64,000 nucleotides of DNA from Dyella sp. BiH032 (GTDB taxonomy: Bacteria; Pseudomonadota; Gammaproteobacteria; Xanthomonadales; Rhodanobacteraceae). The translations under genes were made by a program, and so were the position numbers. Below the pieces are notes generated by a model. It was not told where the DNA came from, made no database searches, and worked only from the letters and a program-made list of their open reading frames with translations. How positions within the stretch are numbered: position 1 is the stretch's first letter; each line of letters begins with the position of its first letter. Location of the stretch: the NCBI RefSeq assembly GCF_031954525.1, contig NZ_CP134867.1, positions 4,340,001-4,404,000 of the forward strand. The letters run 5' to 3'. Positions 47,200-56,824 of the stretch are shown here, one piece after another.

Positions 47200-49985
47200 A
47201 GATCCGCATCGATATGCAGGGCGTGCAAACGCCGAGCCGCCATCGCGGCATCGGGCGCTATACGCAGCATCTGACCGAAGCTTTTCTGCGCATCGCCGCG
47301 GAACGCCATGAGGTCGGCCTGCTGTTCAACGCCGCGCTAGGTGGCATCGACGACTGCATCGCCTCGCTGCGCCGGGCCGGGCTGGCCGCGCCGCGCTCCA
47401 GCTATGGCCCAATCCGGCGCACCTCGTCGGACAACCCAGGACACCAGCCGCTGCGCGAAGCGGCCGAGCGAGTCATGACGCATGTGCTCGACGCCAGCGG
47501 CGCCGATGCCGTGTGGCTCAGCAGCGTGATGGAGGGTTTCCATGAGGACGCACTCGCTCCGCACGGTTCGCCATCGGCCTGCATGGTCGCCACCCTGTAT
47601 GACCTGATTCCGTTGCACGATGCCGAGCAGCTCGGGCGCTCCCGCGCACGCGACTGGTATCTGTCGCGGCTGGAACAGCTCAAGCGCTGCGATCTGCTGC
47701 TGGCGATTTCCAGCTGGGTGCGCGATGACGCGGTGGCGCGCCTGGGCATCGCGGCCGAACGCATCGCGGTGATCGGCGCGGGCGTCGATCCGCGCTTTAC
47801 GCCGGCGGCGGCCGGCGTCGATGCGTTGAGCTGGGCGCGCCAGCGTTTCGGCATCGATCGCCCGTTCGTGTTCTACAGCGGCGGTTTCGACGAGCGCAAG
47901 AATGTTCCCGCGCTGCTCAGCGCGTTCGCTGCCTTGCCGGCGCCGCTGCGCGAAGCGCATCGCCTGGTGATCGCGGGCCGGCTTGATGGCGCCGATCGCG
48001 CGCGGCTAGGGCAGGTGGCCAGGCAGGCAGGGCTAGCGCGCCAGGAAGTCGTGTTCACTGGCTTCGTATCGGATGAAGAGCTGATCGGCCTGTATCAGGC
48101 CTGCGCGCTGTTCGTGTTTCCTTCCGCGCAGGAAGGCTTCGGTCTGCCGCCACTGGAAGCAATGGCCTGCGGCGCCTGCGTGCTCGCGAACGATAGCAGC
48201 AGCCTGCCGGAAGTCGTCGGCGCCCCCGAGCATCTATTCGACAGCGCCGTGTCAGGTGCGATGACGCAAGCGATGCAGGCCGCATTGCAGGACGAAGATC
48301 TGCGGCAGCGCTTGCGTGAGAACGGTCTGCGCCGCGCCGCGCACTTCAGCTGGAACCAGGTCGCCGAGCGCGCCCTCGCTGCGATCGAAACGCGTACGGC
48401 GCAGGTGCCGCGGCGGAGGCCTGCATCGGTGATGCCGGCGCCCGCCATTCGCCGTGCGGCGGAAGCGGCCGAACTCGCCGGCACCGCTGTGCTGCCGCTC
48501 TATCGTGTCGACACCGACAGCGTTTGTGAACTGCTTCCGCTGATCCGGCAGTGGCCGGGTTGTGTGGAATGGAGCGGACCCTGGCCCGCGCCGGGTCGCA
48601 TGCAAGCCGCGGACAAGTATCGTCTGCGCGGCTATGCCGGATTGACCGCTACCGAACAGCCCGGCGACTGGCGCAAGCTGCTCGAACAGGACGCGGTGGC
48701 CGTGCGCGAAGCGCAAGACCCGTCATGGGACAGCGCCATCATGGATCACGCCTGGACCCGGCAACGGTTGATGGAAGACGACATTGCCCAGGCCTGCGCG
48801 GCACGCCTGAAGGATGGCGAGCTGGCCCAGGTCGCCGATGCGCTCGACCGCGCCCGCCCGCGCGCGAACCGGCGCTGGCTGATCGACGTCACCCATATCG
48901 CGCACGGCGATCTGCGCACCGGCGTGCAGCGCGTGGTGCGCTCCATCCTCGGCGCCTGGCTGCGCGATCCGCCGGATGGAGTGCGGATCGAGCCGGTGAT
49001 GTTCCGCGACGGGCGGTATCGCCACGCGCATGCCTATGCCTGCGAGCTGCTGGGGATCGCAGTGCCCGCCGATCTTCCCGGCGACATAGTGGGTGTGAGC
49101 GCCGACGAAGTATTCGTCGGCCTGGACTGGAGCATGGAGAGCCTGCCGTCCAGCGCACCGCTGCTGCGCCGCTGGCGCGAGGCGGGGGTGGCGATGCATT
49201 TCATCGTCCACGACATCCTGCCGGTAACGCTGCCAGAGGCCTTCCATGCGCAGACGCGCGCCAGCTTCCGGCAATGGCTGGAACTGATCACCACATTGAG
49301 CGATGTAGTGCACTGCGTGTCGCGAAGTACAGCCGAGGAACTATCCCGCTGGCTCGCCACGCATGATGCGCGCGAGTGGCCCCAGATCGCTCACTTTCTT
49401 CTTGGGGCCGATCCGCAGGCACCGCGTGGCACCGGTGAACTCGATGCCGGTCTATCCGCGGCTATGAAGACGCGACCATCGCTGCTGATGGTCGGCACGC
49501 TGGAGCCACGCAAAGGCCACGGGCTGGCGCTGGAGGCATTCGAGCTACTGTGGAGTGCAGGCGTGGACGCCAACCTGGTAATTGTGGGCAGGCAAGGTTG
49601 GCTGGTCGGCGAGCTGGTCTCCAGACTTGATCGGCACGAAGAGCGCGGGAAGCGCCTGTTCTGGCTGGACAACGTAGACGATGATGTGCTGCATGCCATC
49701 TATACCCAGGCCACCGCTCTACTGGCGCCATCGCTAGGCGAAGGCTTTGGTCTGCCACTTATCGAGGCGGCCCAGCGAGGCAAACCCATCATTGCGCGCG
49801 CATTGCCCGTTTTTCGCGAAGTTGCTGGTGACTACCCTTCATACTTCGAAGGCAGATCGGCGGCCCAGCTGGCTACACATATAACCCGGTGGCTGATCGA
49901 CCGCCCCCGCCCCGGCGCGCATCCCACATGGTTCAACTGGAAGGAAAGTGCGGACATGCTGGCACGGTCCATCATGCAAGCCTAG
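47196..49985 (+). CDS. Two-domain family 4 glycosyltransferase
   Basis: A 929-residue protein with two complete GT-B glycosyltransferases. The first (about 1-410) starts IRIDMQGVQTPSRHRGIGRY and ends with the donor-site block SAQEGFGLPPLEAMACG. A linker (about 410-560) follows. The second (about 560-929) starts RWLIDVTHIAHGDLRTGVQR and has LMVGTLEPRKGH and SLGEGFGLPLIEAAQRG. Each EGFGLPxxEA block carries the paired glutamates of retaining GT4 enzymes, so the protein probably adds two sugar residues in sequence. The start codon is TTG at 47196, overlapping the stop of the small ORF; MKIRIDMQG is the usual opening of the family. It ends the + strand glycan unit. Confidence 0.88.
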   Translation: MKIRIDMQGVQTPSRHRGIGRYTQHLTEAFLRIAAERHEVGLLFNAALGGIDDCIASLRRAGLAAPRSSYGPIRRTSSDNPGHQPLREAAERVMTHVLDASGADAVWLSSVMEGFHEDALAPHGSPSACMVATLYDLIPLHDAEQLGRSRARDWYLSRLEQLKRCDLLLAISSWVRDDAVARLGIAAERIAVIGAGVDPRFTPAAAGVDALSWARQRFGIDRPFVFYSGGFDERKNVPALLSAFAALPAPLREAHRLVIAGRLDGADRARLGQVARQAGLARQEVVFTGFVSDEELIGLYQACALFVFPSAQEGFGLPPLEAMACGACVLANDSSSLPEVVGAPEHLFDSAVSGAMTQAMQAALQDEDLRQRLRENGLRRAAHFSWNQVAERALAAIETRTAQVPRRRPASVMPAPAIRRAAEAAELAGTAVLPLYRVDTDSVCELLPLIRQWPGCVEWSGPWPAPGRMQAADKYRLRGYAGLTATEQPGDWRKLLEQDAVAVREAQDPSWDSAIMDHAWTRQRLMEDDIAQACAARLKDGELAQVADALDRARPRANRRWLIDVTHIAHGDLRTGVQRVVRSILGAWLRDPPDGVRIEPVMFRDGRYRHAHAYACELLGIAVPADLPGDIVGVSADEVFVGLDWSMESLPSSAPLLRRWREAGVAMHFIVHDILPVTLPEAFHAQTRASFRQWLELITTLSDVVHCVSRSTAEELSRWLATHDAREWPQIAHFLLGADPQAPRGTGELDAGLSAAMKTRPSLLMVGTLEPRKGHGLALEAFELLWSAGVDANLVIVGRQGWLVGELVSRLDRHEERGKRLFWLDNVDDDVLHAIYTQATALLAPSLGEGFGLPLIEAAQRGKPIIARALPVFREVAGDYPSYFEGRSAAQLATHITRWLIDRPRPGAHPTWFNWKESADMLARSIMQA

Positions 49986-50022
49986 CGGCGCTCCGAAGGG
50001 GGCGACCAGGTGTAGCTCGCAG

Positions 50023-50793
50023 TCACCGTTCGATGGCGGCGTTTCCTACTCGTTCCCCTTGGACATCTAGCAAAGCAATTCCAAGTATGCGCTGGTCAGC
50101 GCTTCCCATCAGTCTCGCTGGTGATGTGGCTTCGGGCACACTTACGCGGAAACGGCGAAGCGCCGCACCGCTTTCAAGCGGCAAAGCGATCGATACGGCT
50201 TCGCCGGACGTCACTATGATTTCTTCGTGCCATGCCGAAGCGCTCCCCGATGAGGACCACACTACCTTGACTGGCCGCGCCGCACTCGCGCCAAAAGCGA
50301 TGAAATGGACTACGGCCTTGCAAGTCTCTGCCACGCAGTTCTCCGGCACGGGCAGGTCAATCTGCGCGACGGCTCCCGACCATACCAAATTTGCCTCTGG
50401 CTCGTGCCAACCGTCACGAAGTGCGAGACGCTGCAACCCGGACATCGGCAGTATCGGATATCCAGCGGAATAGCCGCCCCCGTCCATAGACGAGGGAACA
50501 TCAGGTTGCCGCAACGACACGAAGACGAAATACGGATGATCTCTCACCTCCAAGAAAGGAGATCGAGCGAGTACCCGCAACCTAAAGGCTAGCGCCTCGC
50601 GGGCCACTTGCACGCAATCGCTCGAAGGCAGACCTTGGCGGTGCGTCGTGCTCGCATCCAATGGCGCTATCGATGGGCAAGGCCAGAAATGCGCGGCATC
50701 AAGGAGATTCACATAAGGGACTACTACACCGGCACCAACACCATCGGCAAGGAAAGCCACAATGCGATCCCCCCCCCGGAACCGGGGGAACAT
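50023..50793 (-). pseudogene. C-terminal half of a frame-split membrane protein
   Basis: About 250 residues, rich in beta strands, that continue the protein encoded at 50699-52294 but in another frame. The frames meet at a run of nine G (minus strand) at 50769-50777. From GGDRIVAFLADGVGAGVVVP onward it looks like coherent coding sequence, whereas the other frame past the run encodes a short Cys-rich nonsense tail. With eight G the two parts would join as one 756-residue protein. The ATG at 50793 has no ribosome site and lies inside the upstream gene, so independent translation is unlikely. The domain resembles a carbohydrate-binding or extracytoplasmic module; no family was recognised. Confidence 0.72.
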
Positions 50794-52294
50794 CGAGTGC
50801 CTTCATGCTCGCCGGCCAGGTCCGCTCGGCCATCGCCAGACCTTTGTCACCACCGATATTGAACGTAGGTATGCGCCCGCGTGCTGCGGCATAAGCTGCA
50901 AGGAAATCGTTGCCATAAGGCACGAACGCCACGGGCTTGCCGTGAGTGGGGGGCAATTGCGCGACGAAATCCCGATCGATTGCTTGCAGCATGCGTCGAT
51001 ACTGGACGCCATCACGCAGACGGTCCAAGGGATGCGGGAGGTCGCACACCACTATGACAGCAAGCAACGGCCATAGCCATGCTGGACGCGTACCTGATGC
51101 CCAAGCCAGCAACAACCAGCCGGCGAGCAGTCCCAACGCGGCCCATCGATATGCGGCCCGCATGAGCGACAACGCAGGTACATGCCGGTACAACAAGGCC
51201 GCGCCCGTCGGCACAAGATCCGGGCTCGCCGGCATCGTAAGGTCAGCCGCATTCGTTAGTGGGACGCTCCGGCGCGCGTCGACCTTCAGCGAGGGACCAA
51301 GAGAAAGATAGAACCCGGCCAGCATGACCAGAAGCAGTATCGTTCGTTGCCGATCGCGGAGCCGAAATGCTGCTAGCAGCACCGATATCAAGAATGGCAG
51401 GCAGAACGTGGTGGTCCAGGTGGAGGCATCGCCGAAGAAGGTACGACCGCTTCGCGCGACGCCCATGCCCAGCAGATCCCATAGCCAGTATTCGCCGCGG
51501 GTGGGCACCATCACATAGGAGATATCCAAGCCCCAAGCTCGGAAGAAATCCATCGAGGCAACATCATATTGGTCGGGATGGGCATATTGGCGGTACAGCG
51601 CGTAGGCGGTGCCCAATGCGAACACATGGCAACCCCACCCATATGCCAACCTGTTTATACGCCTGCCCGACGTCATCCAAGCGTCGGCGACCACCAGCGC
51701 CAGCGCCATCACGGCATACATGATGAAGGTATAGCCGTCCATGAAAACGGCAACAAGCGATGCCACAAAGGGCAGGACCAACCAAACCCCACCTCTGCGC
51801 AAGGCCAGGAGCGAACACTGTATATAAGCCGGTAATAACGCGATACCGAGCGACAGCATGCTGTAGTCGGCATGCTCCCAGACCATGGGCAAGGTCAACC
51901 AAACCGTTGCCAGAAGGGTGGCGACGCAGGATCCACCACCGACGCCCCTCACCAACGAATATGCCCCTGCAAAGGCCATGGCTAACCAGAAGGCGACCAT
52001 GGCCGCATAGGCATCAGCCGGATGCAGTCCGATAAGTATGAACCAGCCGCATGGAAGCGCGCCTGCTAATCCAAAAGGTATCGGTGCCGGCGCTGGCAAG
52101 CCGAAATCCCTCGCGTATATCGCCAGACCATGCTGGTTGGCGATCGACTGGCCAAAGCTAGCGGTCCATATGCCCTGCCCCAACGTAGGCATAGCTACGC
52201 CAGGAACCGCTCCATGAACCAGCAATACCAGCGCGAAGGCCATCAAAGCGAGACCCCAGCTCGCCCATCGCTGCGCAACGGCTGCATCCTTCAT
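50699..52294 (-). CDS. Polytopic membrane protein, GT-C-like, frame-split at a G9 tract
   Basis: 531 residues as read, with about 12 transmembrane segments (for example WGLALMAFALVLLVHGAVPG and PAWLWPLLAVIVVCDLPH) and large loops such as YVMVPTRGEYWLWDLLGMG. The topology suggests a GT-C-type, polyprenyl-linked glycosyltransferase or a related DUF6311-like protein of glycan clusters. The last 22 residues (SHCGFPCRWCWCRC...) follow the G9 tract and are unlike the rest, which marks them as out of frame. The natural continuation is encoded at 50023-50768. The ATG overlaps the stop of the flippase-like gene (ATGA). The split may be a phase switch, a recent mutation, or a sequencing error in the homopolymer. 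Confidence 0.82.
   Translation of the reverse strand: MKDAAVAQRWASWGLALMAFALVLLVHGAVPGVAMPTLGQGIWTASFGQSIANQHGLAIYARDFGLPAPAPIPFGLAGALPCGWFILIGLHPADAYAAMVAFWLAMAFAGAYSLVRGVGGGSCVATLLATVWLTLPMVWEHADYSMLSLGIALLPAYIQCSLLALRRGGVWLVLPFVASLVAVFMDGYTFIMYAVMALALVVADAWMTSGRRINRLAYGWGCHVFALGTAYALYRQYAHPDQYDVASMDFFRAWGLDISYVMVPTRGEYWLWDLLGMGVARSGRTFFGDASTWTTTFCLPFLISVLLAAFRLRDRQRTILLLVMLAGFYLSLGPSLKVDARRSVPLTNAADLTMPASPDLVPTGAALLYRHVPALSLMRAAYRWAALGLLAGWLLLAWASGTRPAWLWPLLAVIVVCDLPHPLDRLRDGVQYRRMLQAIDRDFVAQLPPTHGKPVAFVPYGNDFLAAYAAARGRIPTFNIGGDKGLAMAERTWPASMKALDVPPVPGGGSHCGFPCRWCWCRCSSPLCESP
50769..50777. repeat. Homopolymer C9 (G9 on coding strand) at a frame break
   Basis: Nine C on the plus strand. 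The coding frame entering it (…CCG GGG GGG GGA TCG) and the open frame leaving it (GGG GGG GAT CGC) differ by one base. Loss of one base would restore the long frame. Poly-G tracts of this size are typical slipped-strand mutation sites in surface-glycan genes. Confidence 0.9.
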
Positions 52295-53160
52295 GCTCTG
52301 CCCCCCCGTTCGGCATTAGGCCGCATCACTGCAGCCAGGACGAAACAGAACACGTCCGCAAGCACGGCGAGTACCCTCGTCATCAGCACCGAAAACAACA
52401 AGAGATCACCATCCACCTGGCCACGCAGCAGAACCAGAAGCACCATTTCGCGTACCCCGAGCCCGGCAGGCGCACCAGGCGTCACCACACCGACCAGCCA
52501 TCCGACCACATATGCTCCGCCAAGGGCTATCCATTCCCCGTGTATCGAGCCCGGGGGCGCGTGCAAGAACAAGATACCCAAGAACACCAACGCCGAAAGC
52601 GCCATATAGGCCAGGTACGCAAGGAAGGCCTGCATGACGACCTTCCCAGACATGCGCCACAGCACCGAAGCTACGATGGGGATCGTGAGAAAGGCGGCCA
52701 TCGTGACCAAGGAAGGCGCCCACGTCGCATACAGGGGGGCCGCCAGCCCACCCAGCAAACACCCGGAGGTGACCAGCAATGCCAGCTCGGTCGCGGAAGC
52801 CTTGATCAATGCGCCCGCCGGAATACCACATGACATGCCGATCAACTGCCGCCCGGCGAAATGGAATATGTTGCCCGGCACATAGCGCGCAAGCTGGGTT
52901 CTACCATAGGTCGCCAAAGCCCAACGCGGCGAGACTTCCGCCCCCCAACCGAGCAGCGCCTGCCGCCACCCGATGGCGAGCAGAGCCAACATCGCCACGT
53001 TAACGATCAACAGTGTAGCTAGCCCCCACCATTGCGACGTGCTGATGCGCGAAAGATCAAGAGCTCCCGCCTGCTCGTGCAGGCGCATCAACATGAACGC
53101 GCCGCCACCGGCGGCCAGCAAACCACCCGCAATATGTGCCGCCCGCTTCCAGTCCCTCAC
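52291..53160 (-). CDS. Flippase-like lysylphosphatidylglycerol-synthase-TM family protein
   Basis: A 289-residue inner-membrane protein with about eight hydrophobic segments. The C-terminal block TPGAPAGLGVREMVLLVLL and the earlier RTQLARYVPGNIFHFAGRQ match the lysylphosphatidylglycerol synthase transmembrane region (UPF0104/AglD-like) family, whose members occur in glycan clusters and are proposed to flip lipid-linked intermediates or assist membrane glycosyltransferases. It starts with GTG, with GAGGGCGG upstream, ten bases after the methyltransferase stop, and overlaps the next gene. Confidence 0.82.
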   Translation of the reverse strand: MRDWKRAAHIAGGLLAAGGGAFMLMRLHEQAGALDLSRISTSQWWGLATLLIVNVAMLALLAIGWRQALLGWGAEVSPRWALATYGRTQLARYVPGNIFHFAGRQLIGMSCGIPAGALIKASATELALLVTSGCLLGGLAAPLYATWAPSLVTMAAFLTIPIVASVLWRMSGKVVMQAFLAYLAYMALSALVFLGILFLHAPPGSIHGEWIALGGAYVVGWLVGVVTPGAPAGLGVREMVLLVLLRGQVDGDLLLFSVLMTRVLAVLADVFCFVLAAVMRPNAERGGRA

Positions 53161-53170
53161 ATCGCCGCCC

Positions 53171-53815
53171 TCAGTGGCGGCGACGGGCTAACACCATGGT
53201 CCAAGGCAACGGTGTGCGGATTTCCACCACATCGAATACCTCGGACACCATGGAAATGAATGCACTGGCGGACCAGTGCTGTACATGCCCAGGCGTGTTG
53301 CCGAACTGCCCCAGATACTTTCCGCGCGCCATGTTGAGCAATCGCCAGATTGGCTCACGCGGCACACTCAACAATACATAGCCACCGGCAATCGAGGCCA
53401 ACCTGGCAAGTGCGCGGCGCGGATTGTCCACGTGCTCCAACACTTCGCAGCACACGATCAATTCAGCGGGGTCAGGCTTACGATCGAGGTCATATATGCT
53501 CCGCACCTCGAATACTCTGGCCGTCACTTCTGCTGCGGCCGCATTTTGCCTGGCAATATCGATGACATAAGCCGACACGTCGCAACCGCTCGCCGGGATG
53601 CCTTGCGCGAGCCAATGCAGGACCCAGTAACCCTCGCCACAACCTACTTCGTGGATCCTCTCTGGCGCAGCACGCCGCACCAGAGCAGACAGCGCTTCTT
53701 CGAAGCCGCGCATCAGGTAGCGAACGACCGGATTTTTCGAGCCGTACTTGTCGTAGGCATTGCCCACAACCAATCCAGTGTCATCATTGGTCCCGCCGGC
53801 GATCTTCACGCCCAT
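53171..53815 (-). CDS. Class I SAM-dependent methyltransferase
   Basis: A 214-residue methyltransferase. The SAM-binding motif I is [16 protein letters not shown]; an acidic strand-2 residue appears in [13 protein letters not shown]; motif IV is [18 protein letters not shown]. These features are of the UbiE/methyltransf_11-23 type. It overlaps the upstream GT2 gene by ten bases, so it likely modifies a sugar or a lipid-linked intermediate of the glycan pathway, for instance as an O-methyl cap. Confidence 0.86.
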   Translation of the reverse strand: MGVKIAGGTNDDTGLVVGNAYDKYGSKNPVVRYLMRGFEEALSALVRRAAPERIHEVGCGEGYWVLHWLAQGIPASGCDVSAYVIDIARQNAAAAEVTARVFEVRSIYDLDRKPDPAELIVCCEVLEHVDNPRRALARLASIAGGYVLLSVPREPIWRLLNMARGKYLGQFGNTPGHVQHWSASAFISMVSEVFDVVEIRTPLPWTMVLARRRH

Positions 53816-54840
53816 CGTGGTGCCTTGGAGGGCCCGGCGTCCCTCATAGATTCCACTACCTTCGCGCAGTCTCCTGGAGGGTTCTCAGCACGCTGGGCGG
53901 TATGGACGTCAGATGCGCTCAATATGCGGAACCGTACCTCTTCCAGCAGCTTTCGATTGGCCGCGAGCAGATCCGCGACGAAAGCGATAAGCATGGTCTG
54001 GAAGCCCATGCCCAGCAGAATGGCAGCCAGGATCAATGACTGCACATGCCCATCGCCGTCTCCCGACATGTACTTCAGGAGAAAGCGCCCTCCAGGGATC
54101 AAACCGGCAAGAAACAGAAACGCCCCGATGCCAGCGAAAAACCGGAATGGTCGGTACACGACGAAAATCCGCACGATGGTGGCGATGCTTCGAGTCACAT
54201 ATGACACGGTGCTGCGCACGAGTCGGGATGGCCTCAGATCGCCATTGACACGAATCGGGACGGCGACTACCGCCATATCCTTCTGGCCTGCCTGGATAAT
54301 GGTCTCCAGTGTGTAGGTGTAATTGCTGAATACCACCAGGCGCTGCGCGGCCGAACGCGCGATCGCGCGGAACCCGCTCGGGGCATCGGGCACGTTCGAA
54401 CCGCTGGCCAAGCGCACCACTGCACTGCCAAGTCGTTGCAGCCATTTCTTCAGGGGCGAGAAATGCTCGATGCCATGGATCGGGCGGGCGCCGATCACCA
54501 ACTCTGCCTGGCCCTCCAGGATAGGCTGGATCAACACCGGGATATCCGCGGCAACGTATTGATTGTCTGCGTCGGTGTTGACGATGACATCGGCTCCCAG
54601 GCGAAGGCAGGCGTCGATGCCCGTCATAAAAGCCCTCGCCAACCCCCGGTTCTTCTGATGCCGTATGACGTGGTCAACACCACAGACCCGTGCCACCTCC
54701 GCAGTGGCATCGGCGCTGCCATCATCGATAACCAACCATTCCACGCGGTCGAAACCGGCTACCTCGCGGGGAAGGTCGGCCAGGGCGACGGCAAGGGTGC
54801 TCGCCTCGTTATAGCAAGGTATCTGAATAATGAGCTTCAC
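53806..54840 (-). CDS. Family 2 glycosyltransferase with C-terminal membrane segments
   Basis: A 344-residue GT-A glycosyltransferase. Conserved parts are [52 protein letters not shown] and VNTDADNQY with the DxD metal motif. Two membrane segments lie at about 230-260 and 268-295. The GTG at 54840 with GGGGGTG upstream gives a normal N-terminus; further in-frame codons up to 54993 are not required. It is probably a polyprenyl-phosphate sugar transferase and is the first gene of the four-gene - strand glycan unit (54840-50023), divergent from etfB. Confidence 0.9.
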   Translation of the reverse strand: MKLIIQIPCYNEASTLAVALADLPREVAGFDRVEWLVIDDGSADATAEVARVCGVDHVIRHQKNRGLARAFMTGIDACLRLGADVIVNTDADNQYVAADIPVLIQPILEGQAELVIGARPIHGIEHFSPLKKWLQRLGSAVVRLASGSNVPDAPSGFRAIARSAAQRLVVFSNYTYTLETIIQAGQKDMAVVAVPIRVNGDLRPSRLVRSTVSYVTRSIATIVRIFVVYRPFRFFAGIGAFLFLAGLIPGGRFLLKYMSGDGDGHVQSLILAAILLGMGFQTMLIAFVADLLAANRKLLEEVRFRILSASDVHTAQRAENPPGDCAKVVESMRDAGPSKAPRWA

Positions 54841-54981
54841 GGGCACCCCCAGAACACCGCGGCACTCCCCGAGCGCGGCCCCGAGTTTCATGACTGAACG
54901 GCGACAATCGTAACCTGTAAGGTTTGCGCAAGCAAAGCGCCGGGCCGGCGCCATGCCCCACAGGTCCCATCCACCCCACGC

Positions 54982-54987
54982 TATACT
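54982..54987 (+). promoter_or_regulatory. Putative -10 element of etfBA
   Basis: TATACT lies 65 bases before the etfB ATG and agrees with the -10 consensus in five of six positions. No good -35 element was found at 16-18 bases upstream, so the assignment is tentative. Confidence 0.35.
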
Positions 54988-55052
54988 GGTCAATCAACTC
55001 CCTATCCTTATTTTTGGGCTCACGGCCCGAACGTCTGCCAAAAGGTCCGTAA

Positions 55053-55799
55053 ATGAAGATTCTTGTGGGCTATAAGCGCGTCGTGGACTACAACGTTCGC
55101 ATTCAGGTCAAGCCCGATGGCACCGGCGTGGTGACCGATGGAGTCAAGCTCTCAGCCAACCCCTTCGATGACATTGCCCTGGAAGAGGCCCTGCGCCTGC
55201 GCGAGAAAGGCCTTGCCAAAGAAGTTGTCATAGTCGGTATCGGCCCCGCTGACTTGACCGCCCATCTGCGCAACGGCTTGGCCATGGGCGCCAATCGCGC
55301 CATCCACGTCCAAACGAGCGATGCCGTCGCACCGTTGACCGCCGCACGCGTATTTCTGAAGCTCGCCGAGAAGGAGCAGCCTGGACTGGTGATCCTGGGC
55401 AAGCAGGCCATCGACGATGATGCCAACCAGACCGGCCAGATGCTGGCTGCTCTATGGGACCGTCCCCAGGCCACCTTCGCCAGCAAGGTGGAGATCGCCG
55501 ACGGCAAGGTCACGGTGACGCGCGAAGTGGACGCCGGCCTGGAGATCATCGAAGCTGAGCTGCCGGCGGTGATCACCACCGACCTTCGCCTCAATGAACC
55601 GCGCTTCATCAAGCTGCCGGACATTATGAAGGCCAAATCGAAGCCGATCGAAGTGGTCGAGTTCAGCTCCCTAGGCGTCCCGGCCGCCGACCACATCAAG
55701 ACCACCCATTTCGCCGCCCCCGCCAAGCGCAACAAGGGCGTAATGGTGAAAGACGCCGCCGAACTTGTCTCGGCCCTCAAGCAGAAGGGCCTGCTGTAA
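55053..55799 (+). CDS. etfB: Electron transfer flavoprotein subunit beta
   Basis: A 248-residue AMP-binding subunit of ETF, which accepts electrons from acyl-CoA dehydrogenases. It begins MKILVGYKRVVDYNVRIQVK and contains NPFDDIALEEALRLREKG, GKQAIDDDANQTGQMLAALW and the ETF-beta C-terminal AAELVSALKQKGLL. AAAAGG precedes the ATG. The gene is 25 bases before etfA. The ETF-QO gene on the same strand lies 9.3 kb upstream. Confidence 0.97.
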   Translation: MKILVGYKRVVDYNVRIQVKPDGTGVVTDGVKLSANPFDDIALEEALRLREKGLAKEVVIVGIGPADLTAHLRNGLAMGANRAIHVQTSDAVAPLTAARVFLKLAEKEQPGLVILGKQAIDDDANQTGQMLAALWDRPQATFASKVEIADGKVTVTREVDAGLEIIEAELPAVITTDLRLNEPRFIKLPDIMKAKSKPIEVVEFSSLGVPAADHIKTTHFAAPAKRNKGVMVKDAAELVSALKQKGLL

Positions 55800-55824
55800 G
55801 GCAGCCGCACAGGAGAGTCTGAAG

Positions 55825-56766
55825 ATGAGCAAGATCCTCGTTATCGCCGAGCATCTGGACGGCAAGCTAAACGCCTCCACTGCCCGTGCCGTCAGCGCCG
55901 CCGCCGCGGTGACCGGCGCGAGCATTGATGTCATTGTGCTTTCCGATGCACCCGATGCCGTAGCCCGCGAAGCAGCCAAGATCGGTGGCGTCAACCGCGT
56001 TCTCACCGTCACCCGTGCGGAAAACGCCCACGCGCTGGCTGCCGTCTATGCGCCGCAGATCGCGCAAGCCGCAGCGGACTACAGCCACGTATTCGCCCCC
56101 TCCACCACCTTCGGCAAGGACATCGCTCCATGCGTTGCTGCACTGCTCGGCGTCTCACAAGTCAGCGACGTGATGACGGTGGAAGGACCACACAGCTTCA
56201 AGCGACCGATCTATGCCGGCAACGCGATCGTCACGGTGGAAGTGGACGCGGCCTCGAAGGTCGTCGCCACCATTCGCACCGCCTCCTGGCCAGCGGCTCC
56301 GGCCAACGGCAACGCCGGCATCGAAGCGCTGAGCATCGATGCGGCACTGCCGAGCCACACACGCTTCATTGGCCTACAGCAAGGCAAGAGTGACCGCCCG
56401 GACTTGCAGAGCGCTTCCAAGGTCGTCTCCGGCGGCCGCGGCGTGGGCTCGAAGGAGAACTTCGAAATTATCTACAAGCTGGCCGACAAGATCGGCGCGG
56501 CGGTCGGCGCCTCGCGTGCGGCGGTCGACGCCGGCTACGTGCCAAATGAAATGCAAGTCGGCCAGACCGGCAAAATCATCGCACCAGAACTCTATGTAGC
56601 CGTCGGCATTTCCGGCGCGATCCAGCACCTGACCGGCATCAAGGACGCAGGTACCATCGTCGCTATCAATAAGGACGCCGAAGCACCGATCTTCGACATC
56701 GCAGATCTTGGCTTGGTGGGGGATCTGTTCAAGATTCTGCCGGAATTGGAAGCGGCGATCGGCTAA
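55825..56766 (+). CDS. etfA: Electron transfer flavoprotein subunit alpha
   Basis: A 313-residue FAD-binding subunit of ETF. The N-terminus is [17 protein letters not shown], and the C-terminal FAD domain has [40 protein letters not shown] and [20 protein letters not shown], closely following the ETF-alpha signature. AGGAGAG stands upstream of the ATG at 55825; in-frame codons further upstream are inside etfB and were not used. Confidence 0.97.
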   Translation: MSKILVIAEHLDGKLNASTARAVSAAAAVTGASIDVIVLSDAPDAVAREAAKIGGVNRVLTVTRAENAHALAAVYAPQIAQAAADYSHVFAPSTTFGKDIAPCVAALLGVSQVSDVMTVEGPHSFKRPIYAGNAIVTVEVDAASKVVATIRTASWPAAPANGNAGIEALSIDAALPSHTRFIGLQQGKSDRPDLQSASKVVSGGRGVGSKENFEIIYKLADKIGAAVGASRAAVDAGYVPNEMQVGQTGKIIAPELYVAVGISGAIQHLTGIKDAGTIVAINKDAEAPIFDIADLGLVGDLFKILPELEAAIG

Positions 56767-56779
56767 ATTTGCCCACGCT

Positions 56780-56809
56780 CTCGACATGGCGGAATGCAGC
56801 CATGTCGAG
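56780..56809. terminator. Hairpin between etfA and ugd
   Basis: CTCGACATGGC-N8-GCCATGTCGAG forms a perfect 11-bp stem 13 bases after the etfA stop and 15 bases beyond the convergent ugd stop. There is no T-run on either side, so it may act with Rho or as an mRNA-stabilising end. Confidence 0.5.
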
Positions 56810-56824
56810 GCAAGCCGGCGACTC

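Noticed and set aside
50305..50592. Small plus-strand frames inside 50.0-52.3 kb
   Set aside because: They are antisense to the frame-split membrane gene and lack ribosome sites and domains.
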